A stretch of DNA of 38,434 nt, taken from the NCBI GenBank assembly GCA_946407675.1, contig CAMJPK010000005.1, positions 1-38,434 on the forward strand, read 5' to 3'. Source of the DNA: an uncultured Clostridia bacterium. GTDB lineage: Bacteria > Bacillota > Clostridia > Oscillospirales > Oscillospiraceae. The position numbers and the translations under genes were made by a program. Below, piece by piece: positions 1 through 8,130 of the stretch (its first letter is position 1; each line of letters begins with the position of its first letter). Under the pieces are notes generated by a model. That model saw only the letters and a list, made by a program, of their open reading frames with translations, made no database searches and had not been told where the DNA came from.

Positions 1-261
1 GGCATCTGCAAGCGCATCGACTTCGGCGGCGTGGACATGACCTACAACAACTTCAAAAACCGCAGCTACGCCGCGCCGCAGTGGGACCACATCCCCAACG
101 TCCTGCAGGCGAAGGTGGACGCCAATGAGCTGGGCATCAAGACCGGCAAGGGCTTCTACGATTACGAGGGCGTCGACATGGAGGCGCTCAAGGCCAAGCG
201 CGACAAGCAGCTGTTTGAGATCTTCCGCGTCACCAAAAAGTTTATGGACGACCCTGTGTAA
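1..261 (+). CDS. 3-hydroxyacyl-CoA / 3-hydroxybutyryl-CoA dehydrogenase, C-terminal part (5' truncated by window)
   Basis: Open frame from base 1; C-terminal motif GIKTGKGFYDYEG typical of 3HCDH C-terminal domain. Confidence 0.85.
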   Translation, partial: GICKRIDFGGVDMTYNNFKNRSYAAPQWDHIPNVLQAKVDANELGIKTGKGFYDYEGVDMEALKAKRDKQLFEIFRVTKKFMDDPV

Positions 262-346
262 GGGCATATATTTCGCATAAGCGAAATGTTCCGGGGCGGA
301 ATGTCTGTCCCGGAACATTTGCGCGAGGGAAAAGGAGTGGATCGCA

Positions 347-1762
347 ATGAATACAGGAACGATCATCGGACTTGTCATCGCCATCGTCGCCATCGTGGGC
401 CTGTCGGTTTGGACCGGCATGCGCGGCGGCAAGAAGGGCGGCAAGATCGGCTGGGGCGTGGCTGCCGGCCTCATCATGGGCACGCTGGTGGGCGGCACGT
501 CGACCGTCGGCACGGCGCAGCTCGCGTTCAATTACGGCATGACCGCGTGGTGGTTCACCCTCGGCGGCGGCCTCGGCTGCCTGATTCTCGGCCTCGTCTA
601 CGTGAAGCCCCTGCGCGCGCAGCAAAGCCCGACGCTCGTGGGCATGGTGCGCGACGAGTACGGCCCGAAGGTCGGCATGGCGGCGACGATCCTGAACAGC
701 GTCGGCACCTTCATCAACATCCTCTCCCAGCTCATCGCGGCGTCCGCCGTGGTGGTCGTCGTGTTCCAGACGATGGGCACGGCCGTGGCCATCGTCCTCT
801 CCGCTGTGTTCATGATCCTCTACGTCGTCTTCGGCGGCACGAAGGGCGCGGGCATCGTCGGCATCCTCAAGACCGTGCTGCTCTATGTCACTATGGTCAT
901 CTGCGGCGTCATCGTGCTGCGAAAGTGCGGCGGGACCGGCGGCTTTGCCGACATGGTCAATAACCTGCACCTCGCCAATGCCGACGGCAGCGAGCGCAAC
1001 CTGTGGAGCCTGTTCGGACGCGGCTTCTGGACGGACTTCGGCTCGTGCATGAGCCTGATCCTCGGCGTCCTCACGACGCAGACCTACGCGCAGGCGGTCC
1101 TGAACGCCCGCTCTGACCGCGACGGCCGCATCGCTGCGTTCATCTCCACGATCCTGATCCCGATCATCGGCATTTTCGGCATCATGGTCGGCCTCTACAT
1201 GCGCAAGGTGGACCCGGACATCCCCGCGAAGGTCGCTTTGACGAAGTACATTCTGGAGTATTCCGGCATCCCCGACCTGCTCGGCGGCATCATGCTCGGC
1301 GCGCTGTTCATCGCCTCCGTCGGCACCGGCGCGGGCCTCGCGCTCGGCATCGCCACGGTCGTGAACCGCGACCTTCTGAGCCGCGGCAAGACGGTCGATG
1401 CGAAGAAGTCCGACATGACCAACAAGCTGCTCATCGTCGTGATCCTCGCCGTCGCCACGGTGCTGACCTGCATCCTCCCGGCGGACACCATTCAGGATTA
1501 CGCCTTCCTCAGCATGGCGCTGCGCGGCTGCACGGTGTTCGCGCCGCTGTGCTTCCTCATCTGGGCCTCGAAGAAGGTCCGCAGCGGCTGGGCGATGGCC
1601 AGCGTCGTGTGCGGCAGCGTCGTCGCGCTGATTTACGGCGTGCTGAAGCTGCAGGGCGTCATCACCTTCCCGCTCGCCGCGGTGTTCCCCGGCATCGCCG
1701 TGGGGCTGGTGCTGATGTTTATCGGCCTTGCCGTCGGGAACCGTACGACCGACAAGCTGTAG
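347..1762 (+). CDS. Sodium:solute symporter (SSS) family protein
   Basis: 471 aa, ~12 hydrophobic helices, SSS-like N-terminal half (GGTSTVGTAQLAFNYGMTAWWF...); RBS aaaaggag upstream. Confidence 0.8.
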   Translation: MNTGTIIGLVIAIVAIVGLSVWTGMRGGKKGGKIGWGVAAGLIMGTLVGGTSTVGTAQLAFNYGMTAWWFTLGGGLGCLILGLVYVKPLRAQQSPTLVGMVRDEYGPKVGMAATILNSVGTFINILSQLIAASAVVVVVFQTMGTAVAIVLSAVFMILYVVFGGTKGAGIVGILKTVLLYVTMVICGVIVLRKCGGTGGFADMVNNLHLANADGSERNLWSLFGRGFWTDFGSCMSLILGVLTTQTYAQAVLNARSDRDGRIAAFISTILIPIIGIFGIMVGLYMRKVDPDIPAKVALTKYILEYSGIPDLLGGIMLGALFIASVGTGAGLALGIATVVNRDLLSRGKTVDAKKSDMTNKLLIVVILAVATVLTCILPADTIQDYAFLSMALRGCTVFAPLCFLIWASKKVRSGWAMASVVCGSVVALIYGVLKLQGVITFPLAAVFPGIAVGLVLMFIGLAVGNRTTDKL

Positions 1763-1769
1763 GGCGAGG

Positions 1770-1813
1770 AAAAACGAACCCGGTACCGCCGCCTGGTACC
1801 GGGTTCGTTTTTT
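1770..1813. terminator. Bidirectional rho-independent terminator between convergent genes
   Basis: aacgaacccggtacc-gccgcct-ggtaccgggttcgtt with A-tract/T-tract on both sides. Confidence 0.9.
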
Positions 1814-1814
1814 G

Positions 1815-3020
1815 TTACTCAACGACGATGACATCCTGCAGGATGTAATGGAACGAGGGAGCGGACGCGCTTTCGTTTTCCGGGTATTCTTCGCGCAGGT
1901 CCCATGTGTCGCTTGGGTCGTACGGGTCGATCCCAAAGTAGTCTCCTTTAAAAACGTGGCATTTTCCATCCTTGATTTGCGCGATCGTACCTTGAATCAG
2001 CTCGTTGCTGCCCGCGGGCGCGATGGCTGGATTCAACTCCAGCATTTTCACCCAGCTCTCGCCGAAGCCGGCCCCGATGTCGTTCCCGTGCACATTTCCG
2101 GGGATCGCATCCTCGATCCGTTTCTCGTCGAGGACGGCCCCCACCGCGCCGCAGATATATGGCGCCCAGTCGATCCGCGTCCCGATCAGAGAGGTCGTCG
2201 GCGCGACGTCGATCATGTCCTGATTGTAGCCCACGTGATATACCGGGTGTCCGGCAGCGGAACTCTCGCACTCGACGGCGGGGCCGATCGTGTCGCCGTC
2301 CTGCGAAATGATCACGCAGCCCTCCTCGATCAGCGCCCTTGCGTACTCCTTTTCCAGCATATAGCTTGACCAACTGTTCGTGTATTTGAGCCGCATACGA
2401 GCCGTCGGGCAGGTTTGTCTTGCCCCGAGGAAGAAGGCGGTATATGCGGAGATGCACTCGGCGTACGGGAACGCGCCGACATAACCGAGCCATGCCTCGT
2501 CCGCGCCGATGTATCCCGCGTCGACAAGCTCCTGCAGCTTCAGCCCTGCGACGAGGCCGGTAATATACCGACCCTGATAGATCTCGCCCATGAAGGTGTG
2601 ATAATTGGGCAGGACGGGATCCTCGTTTGCGTTTTCGCAGGTTGCCTGACAGAACTCCACATCCGGATATTCGGCGGCGATGGCTTTTGCGGTCTCCCCG
2701 TAATCGTAGCTGTTGGTAAAGATGATGTCGCAGCCCTGCGCGCACAGCGCACGCAGCACGGTCTCTGCGTCCTCATAGGCCACGTTGCTTCTAACGTTTA
2801 CGCCGACCCGATCCCCGTACTGGAGCTCAAGCGCCTCAATCGCCCGAACAAAGTTTGCGCTGTAAGGCGTGCTCTCGTCGCCGATCAGGAGAAAGCCGGC
2901 CTCCGCGTGTTCTCTCCCGTGCGCGAAGTTGTTGCTCAGACGATAATAACCGAAGAAAAGCGCGATGCTGACAGCGCAGGCGAGCGCGACCCACAGCAAT
3001 TTGTCCTTCTCCTTACGCAT
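1815..3020 (-). CDS. BMP-family (basic membrane protein / Med-like) substrate-binding protein, N-terminally membrane anchored
   Basis: ~401 aa from MRKEKDK; BMP-like GFLLIGDESTPYSANFVRAIEAL..., CDIIFTNSYDYGETAKAIAAEYPDV..., YQGRYITGLVAGLK; start ATG overlaps upstream stop (ATGCGTAA). Confidence 0.8.
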   Translation of the reverse strand: MRKEKDKLLWVALACAVSIALFFGYYRLSNNFAHGREHAEAGFLLIGDESTPYSANFVRAIEALELQYGDRVGVNVRSNVAYEDAETVLRALCAQGCDIIFTNSYDYGETAKAIAAEYPDVEFCQATCENANEDPVLPNYHTFMGEIYQGRYITGLVAGLKLQELVDAGYIGADEAWLGYVGAFPYAECISAYTAFFLGARQTCPTARMRLKYTNSWSSYMLEKEYARALIEEGCVIISQDGDTIGPAVECESSAAGHPVYHVGYNQDMIDVAPTTSLIGTRIDWAPYICGAVGAVLDEKRIEDAIPGNVHGNDIGAGFGESWVKMLELNPAIAPAGSNELIQGTIAQIKDGKCHVFKGDYFGIDPYDPSDTWDLREEYPENESASAPSFHYILQDVIVVE

Positions 3021-6000
3021 CGTGCGCAGCCGCCTCCTTTTCCTCTGGCGCTTCGTCCGCATACAGCGCCTCCGTGTCGATTCCGCCGCTGTCGATCACC
3101 GCGAGAAAGAGATCCAGCAGTTCCGGATCAAACTGCGTTCCCCGGCCTTTCCGCAGCTCCTCCAGCACCAAGGAGAACGCCAACCGCTTCCGGTAAACGC
3201 GGTTTGCCGTCATCGCGTCGAAGGCGTCGGCAATCGCGATGATCCTTCCGTACAGCGGGATGTCCCCGCCCTTGAGGCCATCCGGGTAACCGCAGCCGTC
3301 ATAACGCTCATGGTGGTATTTCGCGCCCTCGACGACGTGCTCGATCAGGGTAAAGTCCTTCAGGATCTCCGCGCCCCGCGTAACGTGGGTCTTCATTACG
3401 GCGTATTCCTTATCCGCCAGCCGATCCGGTTTATTCAGGATCGAATCCGGGATGCCGATCTTTCCGATGTCGTGCAGCAGCGCCGCTTTTCGCAGGTTCT
3501 CCCGCTCCGCCGCGGAGAAGCCGAGCTTTTCCGAGATCAGCACGGAATACTCCGATACGCGCTGGGAGTGCTGACTCGTCATGGAATCCTTCGCGTCCAC
3601 GGTTTTAGCGATGGCAAGGATCGTCTCGTTGCCCATCTGGACCTGCTTCAGCGCAAGCGCCAGCTTTTCCTGCTGGGCCGCCAGCGTCCGGAGCGCCCGG
3701 CGCTTGGTCAGGAACCACGCGAGCCATCCGATGAACAGCCCGCCGACGACCAGCATGTAGATCAGAAACCACGCATTGTCATAGATGGACTTCTCCTTGA
3801 TGAAGCCATACGTGCTTTCCTCCCGCACATTTCCGCTTTCCTCGTCGATCAAGGCGAGATGAAACGTGTATTCGCCGGAGGCAAGATTCGTGTAAACGAT
3901 GCCCGAAAGATCGTTCTGCGCAACGGTTTTATAGCCGCTGTCGATCCCCTCAAGATAATAGGAAACCTTCGGATTGTCCGGAAAATAATTCACGATCTCC
4001 GGGATGAATTCGATGCTGTTGATGTCTCTGCCGATGGTCAGGCCGGACCCCCGTTCGATCGGTACCCTTTTTCCGTCCAGCTTGATCGCCGACACCATCA
4101 GACGATAGGATCGCTTCTCCGGTCGGTAGGCGTCCAGATTCATCAGGACCACGCCGCGATCCGTCGAAAGATACAGGTTTTTGTTTTTCGCCAGCGCGTT
4201 ATAGGCATTCTTCGTCAGCGCGCCCTGAAAGCCCGCTTTGGAATCCAGCAGGGTGCGGTCGGATCCCGTTCCGGACAGCAAGGCCTCTTTCCGGACGACA
4301 AAAATGCCGGAGCTCCCCAAAACGAACACTTCACCGTCGTCGTCCGGAATCACGTCGTAATTGTCGGAATACGGGAAATCGAGAATCTGCCAGATCGCGT
4401 TGTTTTCCATGTAGCACAGGCTGTTGCCCGTCACGATATACAGGATATCTGCGGCGCTGTCCCGCACGATGCGCCGCACGACGCCGGAGGGCAGGCCGTA
4501 TGCCTTTGTCAAATGGCCGACCACCCTCCCGCTTCTGACCGCGACGATGCCGTTCCCGTCGGTTCCCAACAGGATCCTGCCGTCCGGATGCTCGCAGATC
4601 GAAAGGATCTGTGCCGTGCCCAGCAAATCCCCGAACGGGATCGTCTGCACCGTTTCTGCGCCGATCAGAGCAAGTCCGCATTCTCCGCTCACGGCAATGG
4701 TGCCATCCGACAGCACTGTGCACAGATACGCCGTGCTGCCGACGCCGCTCTCTTCTCCGTAGGTTTTGATCGTTCCGTCGGGCGCAAAGCGGATCAGTCC
4801 TTTCCCGCTGCTGCATATCCACAGATTGCCGACAGAATCCGTCTGTATGCAGTTGATCGGAGTGTCGGCCAGATATACAGTCGGCAAATTACCGACGGGT
4901 TTCCCGCTTGCCAGCGCGACGGCTGTGAGACCATGCGCTGTTCCGATATACAATGTGCCGTCCTTGACGCAGGTCGACTGCACCGCCTCCGCCGGAAGGC
5001 CGGCCTCTGTGTTCACATTGGGGAAGCGGGTCTCCGAGAGCTGCAGCAGGCCGCGCGTTGCCGAGGCGAACCAAAGATTTCCCTGATAGTCGACGGTCAT
5101 CCGTTCGACGGACGAATCGAAGCCGCCGGTGTCCACGCGCTGGTATACGTTTCGGTTCAGGAGCCCGATCCCGCTGTCCGAGAGGACCCAAATGCATCCC
5201 GCAAGGAAGCTGATCTGATTGATCCGTTCCGCGCCCTCGCAGCGGATGTTGGCTGTCTCCATGGCTCTGCTGCCGACGAGCCGGTAGGTGCGGATCCGTC
5301 CGTCTGACGTGCCGGCATAGAGAATGCCGTTTTCATCAAATGCACAGGCGGAAAACCGCTCCGCGCCCTCCGGCGCCGCGACGGCGTACCGGACCGCCTG
5401 ATCCTTCAGGATATAGAGACCGCCATTCTCCGTTACCGCGGCCACATTTCCTTCCTTGTCTGCCGCAACGTACAGTCCGCCGTACGCTTCCTCCAGCGTT
5501 CTGGTAACCTTGATTCCGCTTGTGATTCGGACGACCGCCATCTGACTCGAGGTGCAGACATAGTAATTCCCGTCCGCGCTCTGCACGATGCTTCGCACGG
5601 AATCGGACGGCAAACCACTGGCGCTGTCCAACGTGTTTGCAATCTTTTCGTTGATTGCAAGCACAAGACCGTTGTCCTTTGTACCGATCCAGAGGCGTCC
5701 CTCCTGATCCACATAAAGGCAGTTGACGTTTTTCACCGCGTCGTAGCTGTCCATAAAGTGAAAACTGCTGCCGTTGTAACGAAACAGGCCGGCGTTGGTA
5801 CCGACCCACAGGATCCCGTTGTTCGTCTGCGCCACGTCGTTCGCATGACCGCAGGGCAGCGCGTTGTCCGCGTCGTACACATGCCGAAGATAGGCGGCCG
5901 CTTCGCTCGCGTTTCCGATATTGGCCGCATCGGCGGAAAGCGACAATGTCCCTGCGCACAGGAGCAGCGCGAGCGCGGCGGCGATCCCGCGCTTTATCCT

Positions 6001-6570
6001 CCGGCGTCCGCGGAGCGTTCTGCCAACCTTGATCAGACAATACAGCAGCAGCACCGTGACGACCTTATCCAGAAAGTCCAGATACAATTCTCCGACGGCG
6101 GAGGCCAAGACGCCCGACAAACCCTTTTCCAGCAGATAGTCCCGGACGCCGTCGCCCCAAAGGTTGCCTGTATTTCCGCCGTAGAGCAAAAGGTTTAAAA
6201 CGGTTGAGATCAGCACGGAGCCGATCGTCACGCCGCCCGCGAGAGAGGCAGACTTGAAAAAAGTCTCAAAGTATTTCTTTCTGGCTGCAATGCCGGTGCT
6301 GATACCGACGAAAATGCTTGTAATCCCGTAAATGAGAGAATTTGCATTCCAAAAGGAATAAATGATATTGCAGGTACAGCCGACGACGGCGCCGCTGACC
6401 GGACCCAGCACATACGCGGCAAAAACCGTTCCGACGCAATCCAGCCACAGGGGAAGCGCCAGCGCGGCGGCAAAACGCTTTCCGAGAAAATTGACAAGCA
6501 CGCACCCGAAAACGACCAGCATCGTTTTGACGGGCTCAAATTTTGATTTGTTGATAATCAGCTTTTCCAT
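3013..6570 (-). CDS. Multidomain sensor: ECF-S-like membrane domain + beta-propeller (Reg_prop) + Y_Y_Y + TM + HD-GYP phosphodiesterase
   Basis: N-terminal LPLWLDCVGTVFAAYVLGPVSGAVVG pattern; repeated LWIGT/LWVGTNAGL/LWFASATRGLL propeller blades; TM FLIYMLVVGGLFIGWLAWFL; HDIGKIGIP and HHERYDGCGYP. Start chosen at MEKLIINK (SD ggag); alternative MNRR start at 6591 overlaps TetR stop. Confidence 0.85.
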   Translation of the reverse strand: MEKLIINKSKFEPVKTMLVVFGCVLVNFLGKRFAAALALPLWLDCVGTVFAAYVLGPVSGAVVGCTCNIIYSFWNANSLIYGITSIFVGISTGIAARKKYFETFFKSASLAGGVTIGSVLISTVLNLLLYGGNTGNLWGDGVRDYLLEKGLSGVLASAVGELYLDFLDKVVTVLLLYCLIKVGRTLRGRRRIKRGIAAALALLLCAGTLSLSADAANIGNASEAAAYLRHVYDADNALPCGHANDVAQTNNGILWVGTNAGLFRYNGSSFHFMDSYDAVKNVNCLYVDQEGRLWIGTKDNGLVLAINEKIANTLDSASGLPSDSVRSIVQSADGNYYVCTSSQMAVVRITSGIKVTRTLEEAYGGLYVAADKEGNVAAVTENGGLYILKDQAVRYAVAAPEGAERFSACAFDENGILYAGTSDGRIRTYRLVGSRAMETANIRCEGAERINQISFLAGCIWVLSDSGIGLLNRNVYQRVDTGGFDSSVERMTVDYQGNLWFASATRGLLQLSETRFPNVNTEAGLPAEAVQSTCVKDGTLYIGTAHGLTAVALASGKPVGNLPTVYLADTPINCIQTDSVGNLWICSSGKGLIRFAPDGTIKTYGEESGVGSTAYLCTVLSDGTIAVSGECGLALIGAETVQTIPFGDLLGTAQILSICEHPDGRILLGTDGNGIVAVRSGRVVGHLTKAYGLPSGVVRRIVRDSAADILYIVTGNSLCYMENNAIWQILDFPYSDNYDVIPDDDGEVFVLGSSGIFVVRKEALLSGTGSDRTLLDSKAGFQGALTKNAYNALAKNKNLYLSTDRGVVLMNLDAYRPEKRSYRLMVSAIKLDGKRVPIERGSGLTIGRDINSIEFIPEIVNYFPDNPKVSYYLEGIDSGYKTVAQNDLSGIVYTNLASGEYTFHLALIDEESGNVREESTYGFIKEKSIYDNAWFLIYMLVVGGLFIGWLAWFLTKRRALRTLAAQQEKLALALKQVQMGNETILAIAKTVDAKDSMTSQHSQRVSEYSVLISEKLGFSAAERENLRKAALLHDIGKIGIPDSILNKPDRLADKEYAVMKTHVTRGAEILKDFTLIEHVVEGAKYHHERYDGCGYPDGLKGGDIPLYGRIIAIADAFDAMTANRVYRKRLAFSLVLEELRKGRGTQFDPELLDLFLAVIDSGGIDTEALYADEAPEEKEAAAHDA

Positions 6571-6587
6571 AATCGGATTTCTCCGGT

Positions 6588-7232
6588 TCATTTTACATAT
6601 CTGCTGAGGATCATCCGCTTCAGGATCATCAACTCCTGCGTCAGATCCTCCGGGTCGCCGCTTGGGTATACGACGCCCTGTGCAAAGCGCCCGCACACGG
6701 CAAGCATGATGTGCATGGTCGTGGTAAACATCGTTTGCTCCGGCTCGTCCGTCCGGATTGTCCCGTCGCGCAGCCCTTTTTCGTACAGGAAATGAAATTT
6801 CTTCGCGAACGGGAGGATCGCGCGCATATAGTCGGCAAGCTGCTCCGGCGTTGCTCCCTCGTGCGCGATGAAACCGTTGAAATCCTGATTGAAGCGCAGG
6901 ATTTCCTTGTGCTCCCGATAGAGCAGGATGTAGGCGCCGAGGTAAAACTCAAGCTCCTCCGCGGCAGTCATCATGTCGCCGCCGCGCCGGACGAATTCCG
7001 CTTCGACCTCCTCGAAATACTCGGTCCACTTCTTTGCGCCAATGGCGATCACGAATTGAAGCTTCGTATTGAAGTAACGGTACACCGTGGCGGTTCCGAG
7101 CCCGCAGGCGTCAGCAACCGCCTGCATCGGGACCGCCTCTATGCCTTTCTCGCCAAACATTCGCAAGCCCGTCTCCAGCATCCGTTCCCGGCGCTCCGCC
7201 ATTTCCCGCTCGTCTTTTTCCGCGTTTCGCAT
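6588..7232 (-). CDS. TetR/AcrR family transcriptional regulator
   Basis: N-terminal HTH: ETGLRMFGEKGIEAVPMQAVADACGLGTATVYRYFNTKLQFVIAIG; SD gggag 7 nt upstream of chosen ATG (alternatives 7238, 7268). Confidence 0.88.
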   Translation of the reverse strand: MRNAEKDEREMAERRERMLETGLRMFGEKGIEAVPMQAVADACGLGTATVYRYFNTKLQFVIAIGAKKWTEYFEEVEAEFVRRGGDMMTAAEELEFYLGAYILLYREHKEILRFNQDFNGFIAHEGATPEQLADYMRAILPFAKKFHFLYEKGLRDGTIRTDEPEQTMFTTTMHIMLAVCGRFAQGVVYPSGDPEDLTQELMILKRMILSRYVK

Positions 7233-7283
7233 GGGCATGCTCCCTTCGCTTTCGCAACTGCGCCGCACAGCGCAATGTGAGAG

Positions 7284-7325
7284 TATATCGATTATAATAC
7301 ACTATATATCGATTATGATACACTA
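7284..7325. repeat. Two tandem 21-bp direct repeats (TATATCGATTATRATACACTA), candidate TetR operator/promoter
   Basis: 7284-7304 and 7305-7325 differ at one position; located just upstream of tetR. Confidence 0.75.
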
Positions 7326-7587
7326 TATTTTCTAAGAATCAAGAGAAAATCCATACGATATTCATGAATATCGAGAAGTATCGTCCGTGTTTTTGATGAT
7401 AATAAAGCAGACTCTATCACAATTGCTGCCATGTGACAAAGGCGCACAGCCGGAATGTTTGCCCGAAACCGAATTGTGCCATCCTCTATAAGGGGGAAAT
7501 GCTGCAAACGGTAAAATTTACCGGCTGTTTTCGTTCCGGATTCGGTCAAACTAAGGCAGAATCCAATTCAAAGGAGCGAACAATGCT

Positions 7588-7797
7588 ATGATCATGGACC
7601 GGATCGCCCTGATCCTCGCCATCATCGGCGGGCTGAACTGGGGCTGCATCGGACTGTTCCGCTTTGACCTGGTGGCCTATCTCTTCGGCGGGCAGACCGC
7701 CACGGTGAGCCGCGTGGTCTACACTCTCGTCGGTCTTGCGGCCCTCTGGTGCATCTCTCTTTTGTTCCGCGAGAGTCTCGTCGACGACAAAGAGTGA
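7588..7797 (+). CDS. DUF378 domain-containing small membrane protein
   Basis: MDRIALILAIIGGLNWGCIGLFRFDLVAYLFGG... typical DUF378 sequence. Confidence 0.85.
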   Translation: MIMDRIALILAIIGGLNWGCIGLFRFDLVAYLFGGQTATVSRVVYTLVGLAALWCISLLFRESLVDDKE

Positions 7798-7806
7798 GAA
7801 GTAATA

Positions 7807-7849
7807 TGAAACCGCGCTGAATCAACGGATGATTCAGCGCGGTTTTCAT
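7807..7849. terminator. Rho-independent terminator, probably bidirectional
   Basis: gaaaaccgcgctgaatca-type stem with loop acgga and T-rich flanks, between convergent genes. Confidence 0.85.
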
Positions 7850-7857
7850 GTGGCCGT

Positions 7858-8127
7858 TCAGAGCTTGAGGAGGTAGCCCGCCAGCAAAAGCTGGCAGATC
7901 AGTATGAGCGGCAGCCCGATGCGAAAGGCGATCTTGCGCGTCTTGTGGCGGAACAGCACCATGCCGAGCAGGCCGCCGACGCTCCCGCCGATGACCGCAA
8001 GCGCCAAAAGCGTCGTCTCGGGCGTGCGGCGCGTGCCGCGCTGCGCCGCGGCCTTGTCGCGCCCCATGAGGACGAAAAGCAGCAGGTTCAGGACGATCAG
8101 ATACCCGCAGAGGATGTAGGTCAGCAT
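7858..8127 (-). CDS. DUF1294 domain-containing membrane protein
   Basis: 89 aa; MGRDKAAAQRGTRRTPETTLLALAVIGGSVGGLLGMVLFRHKTRK matches DUF1294 pattern. Confidence 0.85.
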   Translation of the reverse strand: MLTYILCGYLIVLNLLLFVLMGRDKAAAQRGTRRTPETTLLALAVIGGSVGGLLGMVLFRHKTRKIAFRIGLPLILICQLLLAGYLLKL

Positions 8128-8130
8128 GCT

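Noticed and set aside
242-1969. 575-aa minus-strand ORF opposite the SSS transporter
   Set aside because: Asp/His/Arg/Ala-rich antisense frame typical of high-GC codon shadowing; no recognisable domain
2965-5307. 780-aa plus-strand ORF opposite the HD-GYP sensor
   Set aside because: Antisense shadow of a gene with clear domain motifs; low-complexity composition and no domain
7313-7549. 78-aa minus-strand ORF in the tetR-DUF378 intergenic region
   Set aside because: No SD or family resemblance; overlaps the repeat region upstream of tetR
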